The notes under the pieces were generated by a model that saw only the letters and a program-made list of their open reading frames with translations, made no database searches and was not told the origin of the DNA. Shown one piece after another: positions 50,243 to 58,582 of a DNA stretch of 64,000 nucleotides. The position numbers and the translations under genes were made by a program. This stretch comes from Rubrivirga sp046845755 (GTDB lineage Bacteria > Bacteroidota > Rhodothermia > Rhodothermales > Rubricoccaceae): positions 3,906,001-3,970,000 of the forward strand of contig NZ_CP177357.1 in the NCBI RefSeq assembly GCF_046845755.1, read 5' to 3'. Each line of letters opens with the position of its first letter. Positions within the stretch are counted from its first letter, which is position 1.

Positions 50243-50884
50243 GTGCCCGACTTCGTGGCCGCGCTCGTCGCTGCCTTCCTGCCCCTCTTCGTCGCCATCA
50301 ACATCCCCGGCATCCTGCCGCTCTACATCGGGATGACGGAGACGTTCTCGCGCGACGACCGCCGCCAGCTGCTCGTCCGCGCCCTGCTGGCGGCGGCCGT
50401 GCTGGCCGTCTTGATGCTCTTCGCCGGGCAAATCATCTTCGACACGCTGGGCATCACGCTCAACGACCTGCGCGTCGGCGGCGGCATCATCCTGCTCGTC
50501 ATCGCCGTGACGGACCTGGCCTTCGGCGACACCAAGGACCGGCGCGGCGGCTCCAAAAAAGAGCGCGCCAAGCTCCACGACCACGCGCCCGACGAGCCCG
50601 TCGACCTGCCCGTCGTCCCGCTCGGCATCCCGCTCATCATCGGGCCCGGCGCCATCACGACGATCCTGATTTCGGACGGCCAGTTCGGCTGGGTCGTCAC
50701 GCTGGTGTCGATCCTGCTCAACATGACGCTGGTGTTCATCACGTTCACGTTCGGCCCGGCGATCCTGAAGCTGGCGGGGCGGGGGACCTCGAAGGCCATC
50801 GCCAAGGTCGCCAGCTTGTTCCTGGCGGCGATCTCGGTCGCCATGATCCGTGCGGGCGTCCTGGGCATGATCGCCGCCGCGTAG
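50243..50884 (+). CDS. MarC-family integral membrane protein
   Basis: A 213-residue protein with six helices, GTG start. MarC signatures are FVAINIPGILPLYIGMTETFSRDDRRQLLVRALLAA and VPLGIPLIIGPGAITTILI, with the family's conserved Pro/Gly repeats in helices 1 and 4. The central loop (KDRRGGSKKERAKLHDHAPDEP) is longer and more charged than usual. MarC proteins are not established drug pumps; substrate unknown. Confidence 0.88.
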   Translation: MPDFVAALVAAFLPLFVAINIPGILPLYIGMTETFSRDDRRQLLVRALLAAAVLAVLMLFAGQIIFDTLGITLNDLRVGGGIILLVIAVTDLAFGDTKDRRGGSKKERAKLHDHAPDEPVDLPVVPLGIPLIIGPGAITTILISDGQFGWVVTLVSILLNMTLVFITFTFGPAILKLAGRGTSKAIAKVASLFLAAISVAMIRAGVLGMIAAA

Positions 50885-50923
50885 CGCGGACGACGGGCTC
50901 GCGACGGCCGGTCGACCACCCCC

Positions 50924-50953
50924 TGTCCCCCTCCCCATCCAAGGAGGGGGGCG
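50924..50953. repeat. CCCCCTCC/GGAGGGGG palindrome after marC
   Basis: Arms 50927-50934 and 50943-50950, loop CCATCCAA, extended by G-C and G-T pairs. It resembles the 1772-1796 hairpin in its TGTCCCCCT opening. No T-run follows, so termination is uncertain. The remaining bases to 51052 hold no gene. Confidence 0.55.
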
Positions 50954-51052
50954 GCCGGCAGGCGGGGGGGGGCGGGTCCGCGCCAGCAGGCCGGCTCGCG
51001 CCAGTCGGGCGACGCCCCGGATCGTCCGCGCGCTGACGGGGGTATCCGTGCC

Positions 51053-51610
51053 ATGCTGACCACGCCCACCCTCGAAGTCCGCTGGTTTCGCCCCGGCCCC
51101 ATCCCCGGCGCGGTCACCGCGTGGTTCGCGTCCCTCGGCGACCCACCCGACGAGGAGGCCCGCACCGACCGCTACCTCGCGCCGTCGTCGGACGCCCTTG
51201 GGGTCAAGCTGCGCGAGGGACGCCTCGAGATGAAGCGCCGCGCCGGCGCCGCCGGGCCCGTCGCCGCCGGCGCCGCCCGGGCGACCGCCGAGGCCTGGAC
51301 CAAGTGGTCGTTCGCGCTCGCCGAGTCCGTCGGTCCGCTCGACGGCCCGTGGCTCGCGGTCGCCAAGCGCCGCCGCCAATACGTGCTGGAGCTGGCGGGC
51401 GGGAGCTGCGCGCTGGAGCTGTCGACGGTGACCGTCGCCGGGGCCGCGTGGTGGTCGGTGTGCCTGGAGGCCGAGGGGACGTCGCCGCACGCTCGCCGCG
51501 CCGCCCTCGCCGCTGGCGCCGCGCGCTGGCTGGCGGTCCCAGACGCCCCCGCGCTCGCCGCCGCCGACGCCCAGGGATACCCCGCCTGGCTCCGGGAGGC
51601 GGCCCGCTAG
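51053..51610 (+). CDS. CYTH-like conserved hypothetical protein
   Basis: A 185-residue soluble protein. The opening TLEVRWFRPGPIPGAVTAWF, then RTDRYLAPSSDALGVKLREGRLEMKRR and EAWTKWSF, follows the strand layout of CYTH/thiamine-triphosphatase-like folds (xLExRxx...KxREGxLExKxR). The ExExK signature itself is not intact, so catalysis cannot be claimed. It lies 33 bases before the hexosaminidase gene, which has its own promoter word. Confidence 0.55.
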   Translation: MLTTPTLEVRWFRPGPIPGAVTAWFASLGDPPDEEARTDRYLAPSSDALGVKLREGRLEMKRRAGAAGPVAAGAARATAEAWTKWSFALAESVGPLDGPWLAVAKRRRQYVLELAGGSCALELSTVTVAGAAWWSVCLEAEGTSPHARRAALAAGAARWLAVPDAPALAAADAQGYPAWLREAAR

Positions 51611-51612
51611 GG

Positions 51613-51624
51613 GCTATCCTCGGG
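51613..51624 (+). promoter_or_regulatory. Promoter-like element before the GH20 gene
   Basis: GCTATCCTCGGG, a variant of the promoter word, 18 bases before the ATG at 51643. Confidence 0.4.
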
Positions 51625-51642
51625 CGACACGCGCCTGCCCCG

Positions 51643-53175
51643 ATGCTCCGCCTTGCCGCCCTGCTGGCCCTTCTCGCCCCGTCGCTGGCGGCCCAGCCCG
51701 CCCTCGTGCCGCTCCCCGCCGAGGTGGCGTGGCGCGAGGCCCCCCCGTTCGTCGTCACCGAGACCACACCCATCGTCGCGACGGACGCCGACGCCCGGCG
51801 GATCGGCGCGACGCTCGCGGCCCTCATCGGCAACACCGTCGACACGACGCCCCGCGTGGTCGCCGAGACGGACGAACCCGCGATCGCCCTCGCGATCGAC
51901 CCCGCCGCAGGGCACGGGGCGGAGGGCTACGCGCTCGACGTGGCCGCCAGCGGGGTCGAGATCGTCGCCTCGGCGCCGGCCGGGTTGTTCTACGGTGTCC
52001 AGACGCTGCGCCAACTGCTGCCCGTCCGCGTCGAGTATGGCGCGGCCCTCTTCCGGCCGCTCCCGATCCCGGCCGTCCGCATCGTCGACGCGCCCCGGTT
52101 CGCGTGGCGCGGGATGATGCTCGACGTGGCCCGCCACTTTTTCGACGTGCCCGACGTCGAGCGCGTGCTCGACCTCATGGCGCTCCACAAGCTCAACCGC
52201 CTGCACCTCCACCTCAGCGACGACCAGGGCTGGCGGATCGAGATCCCCGGCCGTCCCGACCTCACGCGCGTCGGCGGGCGGACCCAGGTCGGCGGCGGGC
52301 CCGGCGGGTTCTACACGACCGAGGACTACGCGGGCCTGGTCGCCTACGCCGCCGAGCGGTTCGTCACCGTCGTCCCGGAGATCGACCTGCCCGGCCACAC
52401 GAACGCCGCGCTCGCGTCGGTCCCCGAGCTCAACTGCGACGGCCGTGCGCGGCCCCCGTACACCGGCACCAACGTCGGCTTCAGCGCCGTCTGCGTCGGC
52501 ACGCCCGCGACGGACGCCTTCGTCGCCGACGTGGTGGCGGCGCTCGCGGCCTTCCCCGGCGACGCCATCCACCTCGGCGGCGACGAGGTCGAGGAGCTGA
52601 GCGCGGCCCAGTTCGCGTCGTTCGTCGAGGACGCCCAGCGCGTCGTGGCGGCGACGGGGCGGACGTTCGTGGGGTGGGATGACGTGGCCGCGGCCGACCT
52701 CGCGCCCGGCGCCGTCGTGCAGGTCTGGCGGCCCCAGGTCCCCGCCGTGGCGCGTCGTGTCGCGCAGGCGGTCGCCGAGGGCGCGACCGTCGTCCTGTCT
52801 CCGTCGGACCGCATCTACCTCGACATCAAGTACGACGCCGACACGATCCTGGGCCTCACGTGGCCCGGCCTCAACGGCGTCCGCGACGCCTACGACTGGG
52901 ACCCGACGACGGCCGTCGCGGGCGTCCCCGAGGCCGCCATCCGGGGCGTCGAGGGCCCGCTGTGGTCGGAGACGCTGGCGACAATCGCCGACGTCGAGTT
53001 CATGGCCTTCCCCCGGCTCGCGGGCGTCGCCGAGATCGGGTGGACCCCGCGAGCGTTGCGCTCGTGGACGGGCTACCGCGCCCGCCTCGGTGCCTTCGGC
53101 CCCCGCTGGTCCGCGCTCGGCGTCTCGTTCTACCGCTCCCCCGAGGTCGACTGGGCTCCCGACGGCGTGGAGTGA
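51643..53175 (+). CDS. Beta-N-acetylhexosaminidase (GH20)
   Basis: A 510-residue secreted glycosidase removing terminal N-acetylglucosamine or galactosamine residues. Signal peptide MLRLAALLALLAPSLAAQ; GH20b domain to about residue 145; catalytic barrel with FAWRGMMLDVARHFFDV, MALHKLNRLHLHLSDDQGWRIEI, VPEIDLPGHTNAAL and the catalytic Asp-Glu pair in HLGGDEV (near residues 314-315). GVEGPLWSE and FPRLAGVAEIGWTP complete the active site. It may serve chitin or peptidoglycan fragments. It is followed by a dispersed repeat. Confidence 0.95.
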   Translation: MLRLAALLALLAPSLAAQPALVPLPAEVAWREAPPFVVTETTPIVATDADARRIGATLAALIGNTVDTTPRVVAETDEPAIALAIDPAAGHGAEGYALDVAASGVEIVASAPAGLFYGVQTLRQLLPVRVEYGAALFRPLPIPAVRIVDAPRFAWRGMMLDVARHFFDVPDVERVLDLMALHKLNRLHLHLSDDQGWRIEIPGRPDLTRVGGRTQVGGGPGGFYTTEDYAGLVAYAAERFVTVVPEIDLPGHTNAALASVPELNCDGRARPPYTGTNVGFSAVCVGTPATDAFVADVVAALAAFPGDAIHLGGDEVEELSAAQFASFVEDAQRVVAATGRTFVGWDDVAAADLAPGAVVQVWRPQVPAVARRVAQAVAEGATVVLSPSDRIYLDIKYDADTILGLTWPGLNGVRDAYDWDPTTAVAGVPEAAIRGVEGPLWSETLATIADVEFMAFPRLAGVAEIGWTPRALRSWTGYRARLGAFGPRWSALGVSFYRSPEVDWAPDGVE

Positions 53176-53212
53176 CCGTTGCTCTCAGCCGTCAGCGCGC
53201 GCGCTTCACCGT

Positions 53213-53338
53213 GTCATCCTGAGCGGAGGCCGGAGGCCGTAGTCGAAGGATCTCCGTCGCGCACCGCCCAGCTACAGCGGGGACGCGGCGCTGTGCCCGG
53301 CTGAGATCCCCCGACTCGCTTCGCTCGCTCGGGATGGC
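53213..53338. repeat. GTCATCCTGAGCG-type dispersed palindrome, copy 3
   Basis: Left arm GTCATCCTGAGCG (53213-53225), right arm CGCTCGGGATGGC (53326-53338), internal GTAGTCGAAGGATCTCCG and GTGCCCGGCTGAGATCCC shared with the copy at 23601-23724. It lies between the ends of convergent genes and could terminate in both directions, but no T-run is seen. Confidence 0.85.
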
Positions 53339-53358
53339 TCCACGGACGGGTCGCCGCG

Positions 53359-54123
53359 CTACTCGCTGACCGTCGCCAGCGCGAACACGTCGACCGTCTC
53401 GGGCGCATCGGCGGAGACCCTCGCCGTGGCCTCGTGCCGCGTCAGCACCTCGTCGCCGCGACGGACGGCGACCGAGACGCGCACCTCGGCGTCGGCGGCC
53501 TGCCCGCGCACGCGGACCCGGAACGTGCCCTCGCGCCGCCCACCGATCCCGACCGTCCGTGTAAACGGAAACCCGGCCACCGTCTCCGTCACGGGCCCGC
53601 CGTCGGAGCCGGTCGTGGTCACGGAGGCCTCGTCCATCGTCCCGTCCACCTCGACGCGGTACGCCACCTCGATGCTCGCGTCGTCGGCGACGGGCTCCGC
53701 CAGCAGGGCCGCCATCACGGCGCCGCCCAGCGCCAGCAGCGCGATCGCGGCGACGAGCACCACGCGGCGCGCAGGCGCCGGCGAGGGCGCGGCCTCCCCA
53801 CCGTTGGGGGCGACGAGCAAGCGGTACCCCACCTTCGGGATCGTCTCGATGAACGCCGGCTCGCGGGCGTCGTCGCCGAGCGCCAGCCGGAGCTGCGACA
53901 CGCACCGCGTCAGCGAGGCCTCCGTGACGACCACGTCGGGCCAGACGGTCTCGAGCAGCGCCTCGCGCGGGACGACCTCGCCGGGGTGCGCCGCCAGCAT
54001 CACCAGCACCGCCGTCGCCTTCGGCTCCAGCCGCACCGTCGTGCCGTTCGGCTGGCGGACCTCGTTGGCGTGCGGGGCGATGGTCGACTCGCCGAGGGTG
54101 AACGTCCAGTCGGGGGGCGGCAT
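53359..54123 (-). CDS. ToxR/CadC-type membrane-bound transcriptional regulator
   Basis: A 254-residue protein. Residues 5-105 form an OmpR-type winged helix (FTLGESTIAPHANEV, VRLEPKATAVLVMLAAHPGEVVPREALLETVWPDVVVTEASLTRCVSQLRLALGDD, ETIPKVGYRLL). One membrane helix follows (RRVVLVAAIALLALGGAVMAALL, about 119-141), then a periplasmic domain of about 110 residues rich in beta strands. It should bind DNA from the membrane in response to a periplasmic signal. A symmetric operator lies in the gap to the divergent gene at 54304. Confidence 0.85.
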   Translation of the reverse strand: MPPPDWTFTLGESTIAPHANEVRQPNGTTVRLEPKATAVLVMLAAHPGEVVPREALLETVWPDVVVTEASLTRCVSQLRLALGDDAREPAFIETIPKVGYRLLVAPNGGEAAPSPAPARRVVLVAAIALLALGGAVMAALLAEPVADDASIEVAYRVEVDGTMDEASVTTTGSDGGPVTETVAGFPFTRTVGIGGRREGTFRVRVRGQAADAEVRVSVAVRRGDEVLTRHEATARVSADAPETVDVFALATVSE

Positions 54124-54169
54124 GGCGGGGCGGAGGGGCGGAGAGGGGGGCTCGCGAGCGGGGCGGGCG

Positions 54170-54231
54170 TCGGAGGAAGTTCGGAGGGCGGGCCTCCGCC
54201 ACCAAACGGCCCGCCTCCGACAGACCTCCGA
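54170..54231. promoter_or_regulatory. Four-heptamer symmetric operator
   Basis: TCGGAGG at 54170-54176 and 54181-54187; CCTCCGA at 54214-54220 and 54225-54231. Each pair is repeated at an 11-base period with a four-base spacer, and the whole is exactly symmetric about 54200.5. A GGAGGGCGGGCC/GGCCCGCCTCC repeat fills the inside. Direct repeats at 10-11 bases are what OmpR-type winged helices bind. Confidence 0.65.
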
Positions 54232-54274
54232 GATCCCTTCGGCCGCCCTGCGGCGCGGTCGGCCCGTCCGCCCC

Positions 54275-54286
54275 TAGCCTCGGGCC
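54275..54286 (+). promoter_or_regulatory. Promoter-like element before the HExxH protein gene
   Basis: TAGCCTCGGGCC within CTAGCCTCGGGCCCC, about 18 bases before the ATG at 54304 and 44 bases from the operator. Confidence 0.4.
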
Positions 54287-54303
54287 CCGTCCTCCCCGGT
54301 CCG

Positions 54304-55254
54304 ATGCGCACCCTGCTCCTGCTCTGCCTCGCCCTGCCCGCCGCCGCCCAGCCGCTGGCGCCCGCCGACCACGCGATGCTGGCGGAGGCCGTCCGCCTGG
54401 TCGCCGCGCTCGACGGCACGTTGTGGGAGCGCGCCGCCGTCCCCTTCGCCGTGCTCCTCGTCGACGGCGATCGCGAGGTGCTCGTCGGCCACCCGACGCC
54501 GCCCGACGGCTGGGCGCCGGCCGGGGAGGACCCCGCGCTCGGGGGGGCGTTTCACGTCCGCCCGCGCCAGGTCGGCCCCGGCCTGCTGGCGACGTTCCCC
54601 ATCGGCGGCGTCCCGACGGTCGTCGTCGGCACGGCGGGGCAGACGGGGCGCGAGCCGACGGCGTGGGTGCTGACCCTCCTCCACGAGCGGGTCCACCAGC
54701 GCCAGATGAGCCGCCCCGGCTACTTCGGCGACGTGGCCGCGCTCGACCTCGCCGGCGGCGACACGTCGGGGATGTGGATGCTCGACTTCCCGTTCCCCTA
54801 TGCGGATCCCGCCGTGGGGGCAGCGTTCGCCGGCTACCGGTGGGCACTGGCGTGCGCGCTCGGCGCCCGGGACCCGGAGGCGGCGCTCACCCACGTGGTC
54901 CAGGCGCGAGCGTCGCTGCGGGCCGTGCTGGCGCCGCGCGACGACCGCTACTTCGACTTTCAGCTGTGGCAGGAGGGCGTGGCCCGCTACGGCGAGATCC
55001 GGCTGGCGCACGCGGCCGCGTCGGTGGAGCCGCCCGGGCCTGCGTTTCAGGCGTTGGGGGCGGTCCCCTACGCCGACGCCGCCCACGCCCTGCGCGCGTC
55101 GCTGGCGTCGGAGCTTGCGGCAGTCGATCTCGCCCGCGACGGCCGGCTCGCGTTCTACGCCGTCGGCGCGGCGCACGCGCTCGTGCTCGACGCGGCCCGG
55201 CCCGGCTGGCACCGCCGCGCGCTCGCGCCGCCGTTCGCGCTGCCCCCGCCGTAG
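54304..55254 (+). CDS. Secreted protein with an HExxH motif
   Basis: A 316-residue protein with signal peptide (MRTLLLLCLALPAAAQ). The helix TAWVLTLLHERVHQRQMSRPGYF carries HERVH (His127, Glu128, His131), a gluzincin-type zinc motif. A later EGVARYGEIRLAHAAA helix could provide a third ligand (Glu). No named peptidase family is recognised, so activity is inferred only from the motif. It is divergent from the membrane regulator and probably under its control through the shared operator. The stop codon TAG overlaps the next gene's promoter word. Confidence 0.6.
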   Translation: MRTLLLLCLALPAAAQPLAPADHAMLAEAVRLVAALDGTLWERAAVPFAVLLVDGDREVLVGHPTPPDGWAPAGEDPALGGAFHVRPRQVGPGLLATFPIGGVPTVVVGTAGQTGREPTAWVLTLLHERVHQRQMSRPGYFGDVAALDLAGGDTSGMWMLDFPFPYADPAVGAAFAGYRWALACALGARDPEAALTHVVQARASLRAVLAPRDDRYFDFQLWQEGVARYGEIRLAHAAASVEPPGPAFQALGAVPYADAAHALRASLASELAAVDLARDGRLAFYAVGAAHALVLDAARPGWHRRALAPPFALPPP

Positions 55255-55260
55255 ACTCGG
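55251..55260 (+). promoter_or_regulatory. Promoter element overlapping a stop codon (moaD)
   Basis: GTAGACTCGG followed by GCCCCC; the TAG is the stop of the HExxH protein gene. It lies 18 bases before the GTG at 55279. Confidence 0.4.
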
Positions 55261-55278
55261 GCCCCCACCCGCCCGCTT

Positions 55279-55524
55279 GTGACCGTCCGCGTGCTCCTGT
55301 TCGACGTGCTCCGCCGCGAGATCGGCGCGGCCGAGGTGTCGGCCGACCTGCCCGATGGCGCGAGCGGCGACGCGCTCCTCGACCGGCTGGCGGACATACA
55401 TGCGCCCATCGCCCGGCACCGCCCGACGATCCGGCTGGCGGTCGACCACCGCTACGTGCCGCTCGCGACGCCGATCGCGCCCGGCGCCGAGGTCGCGCTG
55501 ATCACGCCCGTGAGCGGCGGGTGA
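55279..55524 (+). CDS. moaD: Molybdopterin synthase small subunit (MoaD/ThiS fold)
   Basis: An 81-residue ubiquitin-fold protein with GTG start. VRVLLFDVLRREIGAAEV at the beginning and VALITPVSGG at the end, with the free C-terminal Gly-Gly that is thiocarboxylated for sulfur transfer. The PVSGG ending is characteristic of MoaD rather than ThiS. No other molybdopterin gene is in the window. Its stop overlaps the next start (GTGA). Confidence 0.8.
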   Translation: MTVRVLLFDVLRREIGAAEVSADLPDGASGDALLDRLADIHAPIARHRPTIRLAVDHRYVPLATPIAPGAEVALITPVSGG

Positions 55525-56378
55525 GGCCGGGCGTCCTCCTGCTCGCGGCGCTGCTTGCGGTGCCGTGTGCGGCGCAGGCGAGTGGCCCGCTGCTCGACAC
55601 CCCGCGTCTCCAGATCGGCGCCGCCGCGACGGCAAAGGTGGGGACCCACGAGACGGCGCTCGGCGCGCGCCTCCACGCGGCCGCACCGCTGATCCGTGGG
55701 CGCTCCGTAGGTCTGCTCGTGCGGGGCGGCGTCGGGGTAGAGGGCTTGGTCGACGATCTGGGGATCCCTGGCGCCGGCGTTGGCGCGCAGCCCGGAATCG
55801 AACTGGCCGTCGCGTTCGGCCCGCCGGTCCGGCGCGCGACCGGGGACGTGTTGCAGCCGAGCGTCCGGCGCCACGAGCTGGCGTACGCCCTCCTCGGCTA
55901 CCTCGACTCCGACGGCACGTCGCAAGCGTCGGGCGGGATCCGGTACCGGCTCGCGACGGCGCGCTCGGTCGTCGAGGTCGCATACGAAAACGACGCGTTC
56001 GCCCACCTCCTGCGCGACGAGTTCCGCACGGCCGCGATCCGCGTCCGCGTCGTCCGCACCGACCGCGAGACGCCCGCCGGCCTCGGGCTCCGCGCCGTGC
56101 TGTGGACGGGCACGACGGCCGGGCTCGGGCGCCTCACGCGCAACGAGACCTACGACCTTTCGGGCCAGCTCGGTGGCGCCTACTCGCACGGCATCCTGGC
56201 GCTCGACGCCGTCTACGGCGGCCTGACGCTGTCGCTCGGCGTCGACGCCGAGGGCGTCCGGTCGGCCATCCAGAACACGTTCCACCGCCTGATCGACGAC
56301 GGCCAGATCCCGCGCCGCGACCGCGCGCCGCGCTTGTTCATCCGGCTGGCGCTCAACGAGGGTGGGGGCCTCTACTGA
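55521..56378 (+). CDS. Secreted protein of the toxin-23-like family
   Basis: A 285-residue protein, GTG start overlapping the moaD stop, signal peptide ending AAQA. The central strand-rich region has SGGIRYRLATARSVVEVAYENDAFAHLLRDEFRTAAIRVRVV, and the C-terminal part LSLGVDAEGVRSAIQNTFHRLID. The END-F...D-(E/Y)-(F/Y)-RTAA and VR-x-AIQN-x-x-H patterns are those of proteins annotated polymorphic toxin type 23, although the repeated strands look more like an outer-membrane barrel than a nuclease. Family call is from memory of the pattern. Its coupling to moaD seems incidental. Confidence 0.55.
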   Translation: MRPGVLLLAALLAVPCAAQASGPLLDTPRLQIGAAATAKVGTHETALGARLHAAAPLIRGRSVGLLVRGGVGVEGLVDDLGIPGAGVGAQPGIELAVAFGPPVRRATGDVLQPSVRRHELAYALLGYLDSDGTSQASGGIRYRLATARSVVEVAYENDAFAHLLRDEFRTAAIRVRVVRTDRETPAGLGLRAVLWTGTTAGLGRLTRNETYDLSGQLGGAYSHGILALDAVYGGLTLSLGVDAEGVRSAIQNTFHRLIDDGQIPRRDRAPRLFIRLALNEGGGLY

Positions 56379-56381
56379 GCG

Positions 56382-58112
56382 CTACTTGGCGACGGCGACG
56401 GCGCGGACCTCGCGGATGACCGTCACCGTGATCTGCCCCGGGTACTCCAGCTCGCGCTCGACGCGCTGCGAGATGTCGCGCGCCAGCGACTCCGCGATGG
56501 CGTCCGTGATCCGGTCCGTGTCGACGACCACGCGGACCTCGCGGCCGGCCTGGATGGCGTACGCCTGCTCGACGCCGTCGAACTCGGACGCCAGCCGCTC
56601 CAGCTTTTGGAGCCGCTGCACGTACCGTTCGAGCGACTCGCGCCGGGCGCCGGGCCGGGCGCCACTCGCGGCGTCGGCGGCCTGGACGAGCGGCGCGATG
56701 GGCGTCGCCATGGGCACCTCGTCGTGGTGCGCGCCGATCGCGTTCGCCACGTCCGGGTGCTCGTTGTAGCGCCGCGCCAGCTCCATCCCGGCGATCGCGT
56801 GCGGCTGTTCGAGGTCGCCCTCGATGACCTTGCCGATGTCGTGGAGCAGCCCGGCCCGCCGCGCCTTGCGGGCGTCGAGGCCGAGCTCCGCCGCCATCAG
56901 CGCCGCCAGCTTGGCCGTCTCGATCGAGTGGTGGAGCAGGTTCTGGCCGTAGCTGGCGCGGTACTTCATCCGGCCGACGAGCCGGACCAGCTCGGGGTGG
57001 AGCCCGTGGACCTGGAGGTCGAGCGCGGCCTGCTCGCCGGTCGCGAGGATTTCGGCGTCGATCTCCGCCTTCGTCTCGGCGACGATCTCCTCGATCCGCG
57101 CCGGGTGGATCCGGCCGTCCTCGAGCAGGCGGACGAGCGAGAGCCGGGCGACCTCGCGGCGGACGGGGTCGAACCCCGAGACGAGCACGGCGTCGGGTGT
57201 GTCGTCGACGATGACCTCGACGCCCGTCGCGGCCTCGAACGCGCGGATGTTGCGGCCCTCGCGCCCGATCACCCGGCCCTTCATGTCGTCCGACGCCAGC
57301 GCGACCGTCGAGACGGTGTGCTCGATCGTCGCCGTGGCGGCGATCCGCTGGATGGCCTTGAGGACCGTCCGCGTCGCGTCGCGCTGGGCCGTCGCCCGGG
57401 CCTTCTCCCGCGCCTCCTTGACGGCGCCAGCGGCCTCCAGCCGAGCCGCGCGCGTGATCTCGGCGACGAGCGCCTCGCGCGCCTCGTCGCGCGACATCCC
57501 GGCGACCTGCTCCAGCTTGCCCACGTGCTCCTCGATGAGCGAGTCGAGGCGGTCGGCGTCGGCGCAGAGCCGTTCGTGGAGGGCCTCGGCCTCGCGCTCG
57601 CGCTCGGCGACCTCCTGCTGGCGGCGCCCGGCGGCGGCCGCTAGCGTCTGGACCTGCTCGCGCAGGGTGTCGGCCTCGACGCGGCGGCGCTCGGCGGCGG
57701 CCGCGAGCGCGTCGAAGGCCTGGGCGGCGGCGTCGAGCGCGGCCTCGCGCGCGTCGAGGTCCTGGGACCGCGCCTCGACCTCGGCGCGGGCGGCCTCGAT
57801 CTTGGCGCGCGCCGCGGCCGTCTTGGCCTTCACGTCCACGACGCGGGCGTCGATGCGGGCGCGGCGGCGGCGGACCTCGTCGCGGGCGGCGGCGACGTCT
57901 TCTCTCGCGGTCGCCAGCTCGGCGCGGGCGGCCTCGGCCTGGGCGCGGTGCCGCTCGGCCTCGGCCTCGGCGTGCCCGGCTGCGCGCTCGGCGCGGGCGG
58001 CCGCCTCGTCGAGCCGGGCGGCGGCGGACCCGCCCCGGACGACGCGCCCGGCCACAAAGCCCACGGCCAGGGCCAGGGCGGTCGCGAGGGCTACGAGGAC
58101 GAGCGGGTCCAT
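56382..58112 (-). CDS. rny: Ribonuclease Y
   Basis: A 576-residue membrane-anchored endoribonuclease starting mRNA decay. N-terminal helix MDPLVLVALATALALAVGFVAGR, a coiled coil of nearly 200 residues, the KH domain with KGRVIGREGRNIRAFEAATG (near residue 278), then the HD domain with LLHDIGK (His424-Asp425), EQPHAIAGMELA and GAHHDEV. It ends AVAVAK. The start at 58112 gives the membrane helix at the N-terminus; a longer frame to 58220 would read through the leader hairpin. Its stop is three bases from the convergent toxin-23-like gene. Confidence 0.95.
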   Translation of the reverse strand: MDPLVLVALATALALAVGFVAGRVVRGGSAAARLDEAAARAERAAGHAEAEAERHRAQAEAARAELATAREDVAAARDEVRRRRARIDARVVDVKAKTAAARAKIEAARAEVEARSQDLDAREAALDAAAQAFDALAAAAERRRVEADTLREQVQTLAAAAGRRQQEVAEREREAEALHERLCADADRLDSLIEEHVGKLEQVAGMSRDEAREALVAEITRAARLEAAGAVKEAREKARATAQRDATRTVLKAIQRIAATATIEHTVSTVALASDDMKGRVIGREGRNIRAFEAATGVEVIVDDTPDAVLVSGFDPVRREVARLSLVRLLEDGRIHPARIEEIVAETKAEIDAEILATGEQAALDLQVHGLHPELVRLVGRMKYRASYGQNLLHHSIETAKLAALMAAELGLDARKARRAGLLHDIGKVIEGDLEQPHAIAGMELARRYNEHPDVANAIGAHHDEVPMATPIAPLVQAADAASGARPGARRESLERYVQRLQKLERLASEFDGVEQAYAIQAGREVRVVVDTDRITDAIAESLARDISQRVERELEYPGQITVTVIREVRAVAVAK

Positions 58113-58127
58113 GGGGGAAACGGGAGG

Positions 58128-58159
58128 CGAGCGCCCCGGAGACCTCCCCGGGGCGCTCG
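58128..58159 (-). promoter_or_regulatory. Leader hairpin of rny
   Basis: Perfect 12-bp stem CGAGCGCCCCGG/CCGGGGCGCTCG, loop of 8 bases, 15 bases before the rny ATG. On the minus strand it is followed by CCTCCCGTTTCCCC, only three T, so it is either a weak terminator of an upstream RNA or a structure governing rny translation or decay. Confidence 0.6.
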
Positions 58160-58560
58160 CGCAGGTGACCGGCCAGCGGCGACGGACTCCCGTCGGGCCG
58201 ACCCGGTCGAGCAGAGACACCAGCCTGCAGCGCTTGGACGAGAACCTTGCTCGTCTGACAATGTGGGAGCCCCTTGGACCCTCTCGCCTTCCGCGGCCCG
58301 GGGCGAACCCCGAGGCCCCGCCCGAGGGCGGGGTGCGGTCTGATGGTCAGATCCGAAACAGGACCCCCGCGGTAAACGCTGTTCAGGTTCCCATGCGGTG
58401 GCTACAAGCCGGTGGGCGCGGACGGACCGAGGCCTGTGCCGCGCGTCCCCAATATCGCCCCGGCCTGCCCGCCGTTCCGTGAGAGACCACGAATTCCCCA
58501 GAGGGAGGTGGGATACGGGAGAGGAGGGCGATAGGCCGCCCACGGTGTGCCGGACCACGC
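58160..58560 (-). ncRNA. Candidate structured RNA between zapA and rny (6S-like by position)
   Basis: The 470 bases between the zapA stop and rny start contain no gene. They hold several strong hairpins: CCCCGCC-CTC-GGCGGGG followed by CGGGG-TTCG-CCCCG near 58300-58340, and GACGAG...CTCGTC near 58237-58255. In many bacteria the 6S RNA gene lies beside zapA. I could not recognise the 6S closing stem and central bubble with certainty, so this is a positional inference; tmRNA, RNase P and SRP RNA signatures are absent. Confidence 0.3.
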
Positions 58561-58582
58561 TCGCTTGCGCATCCCGCGTGCC

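Noticed and set aside
58160..58560. tmRNA, RNase P RNA or SRP RNA
   Set aside because: None of their conserved cores (tRNA-like T arm with CCA, GAGGAAAGTCC, GGAAGG tetraloop region) is present.
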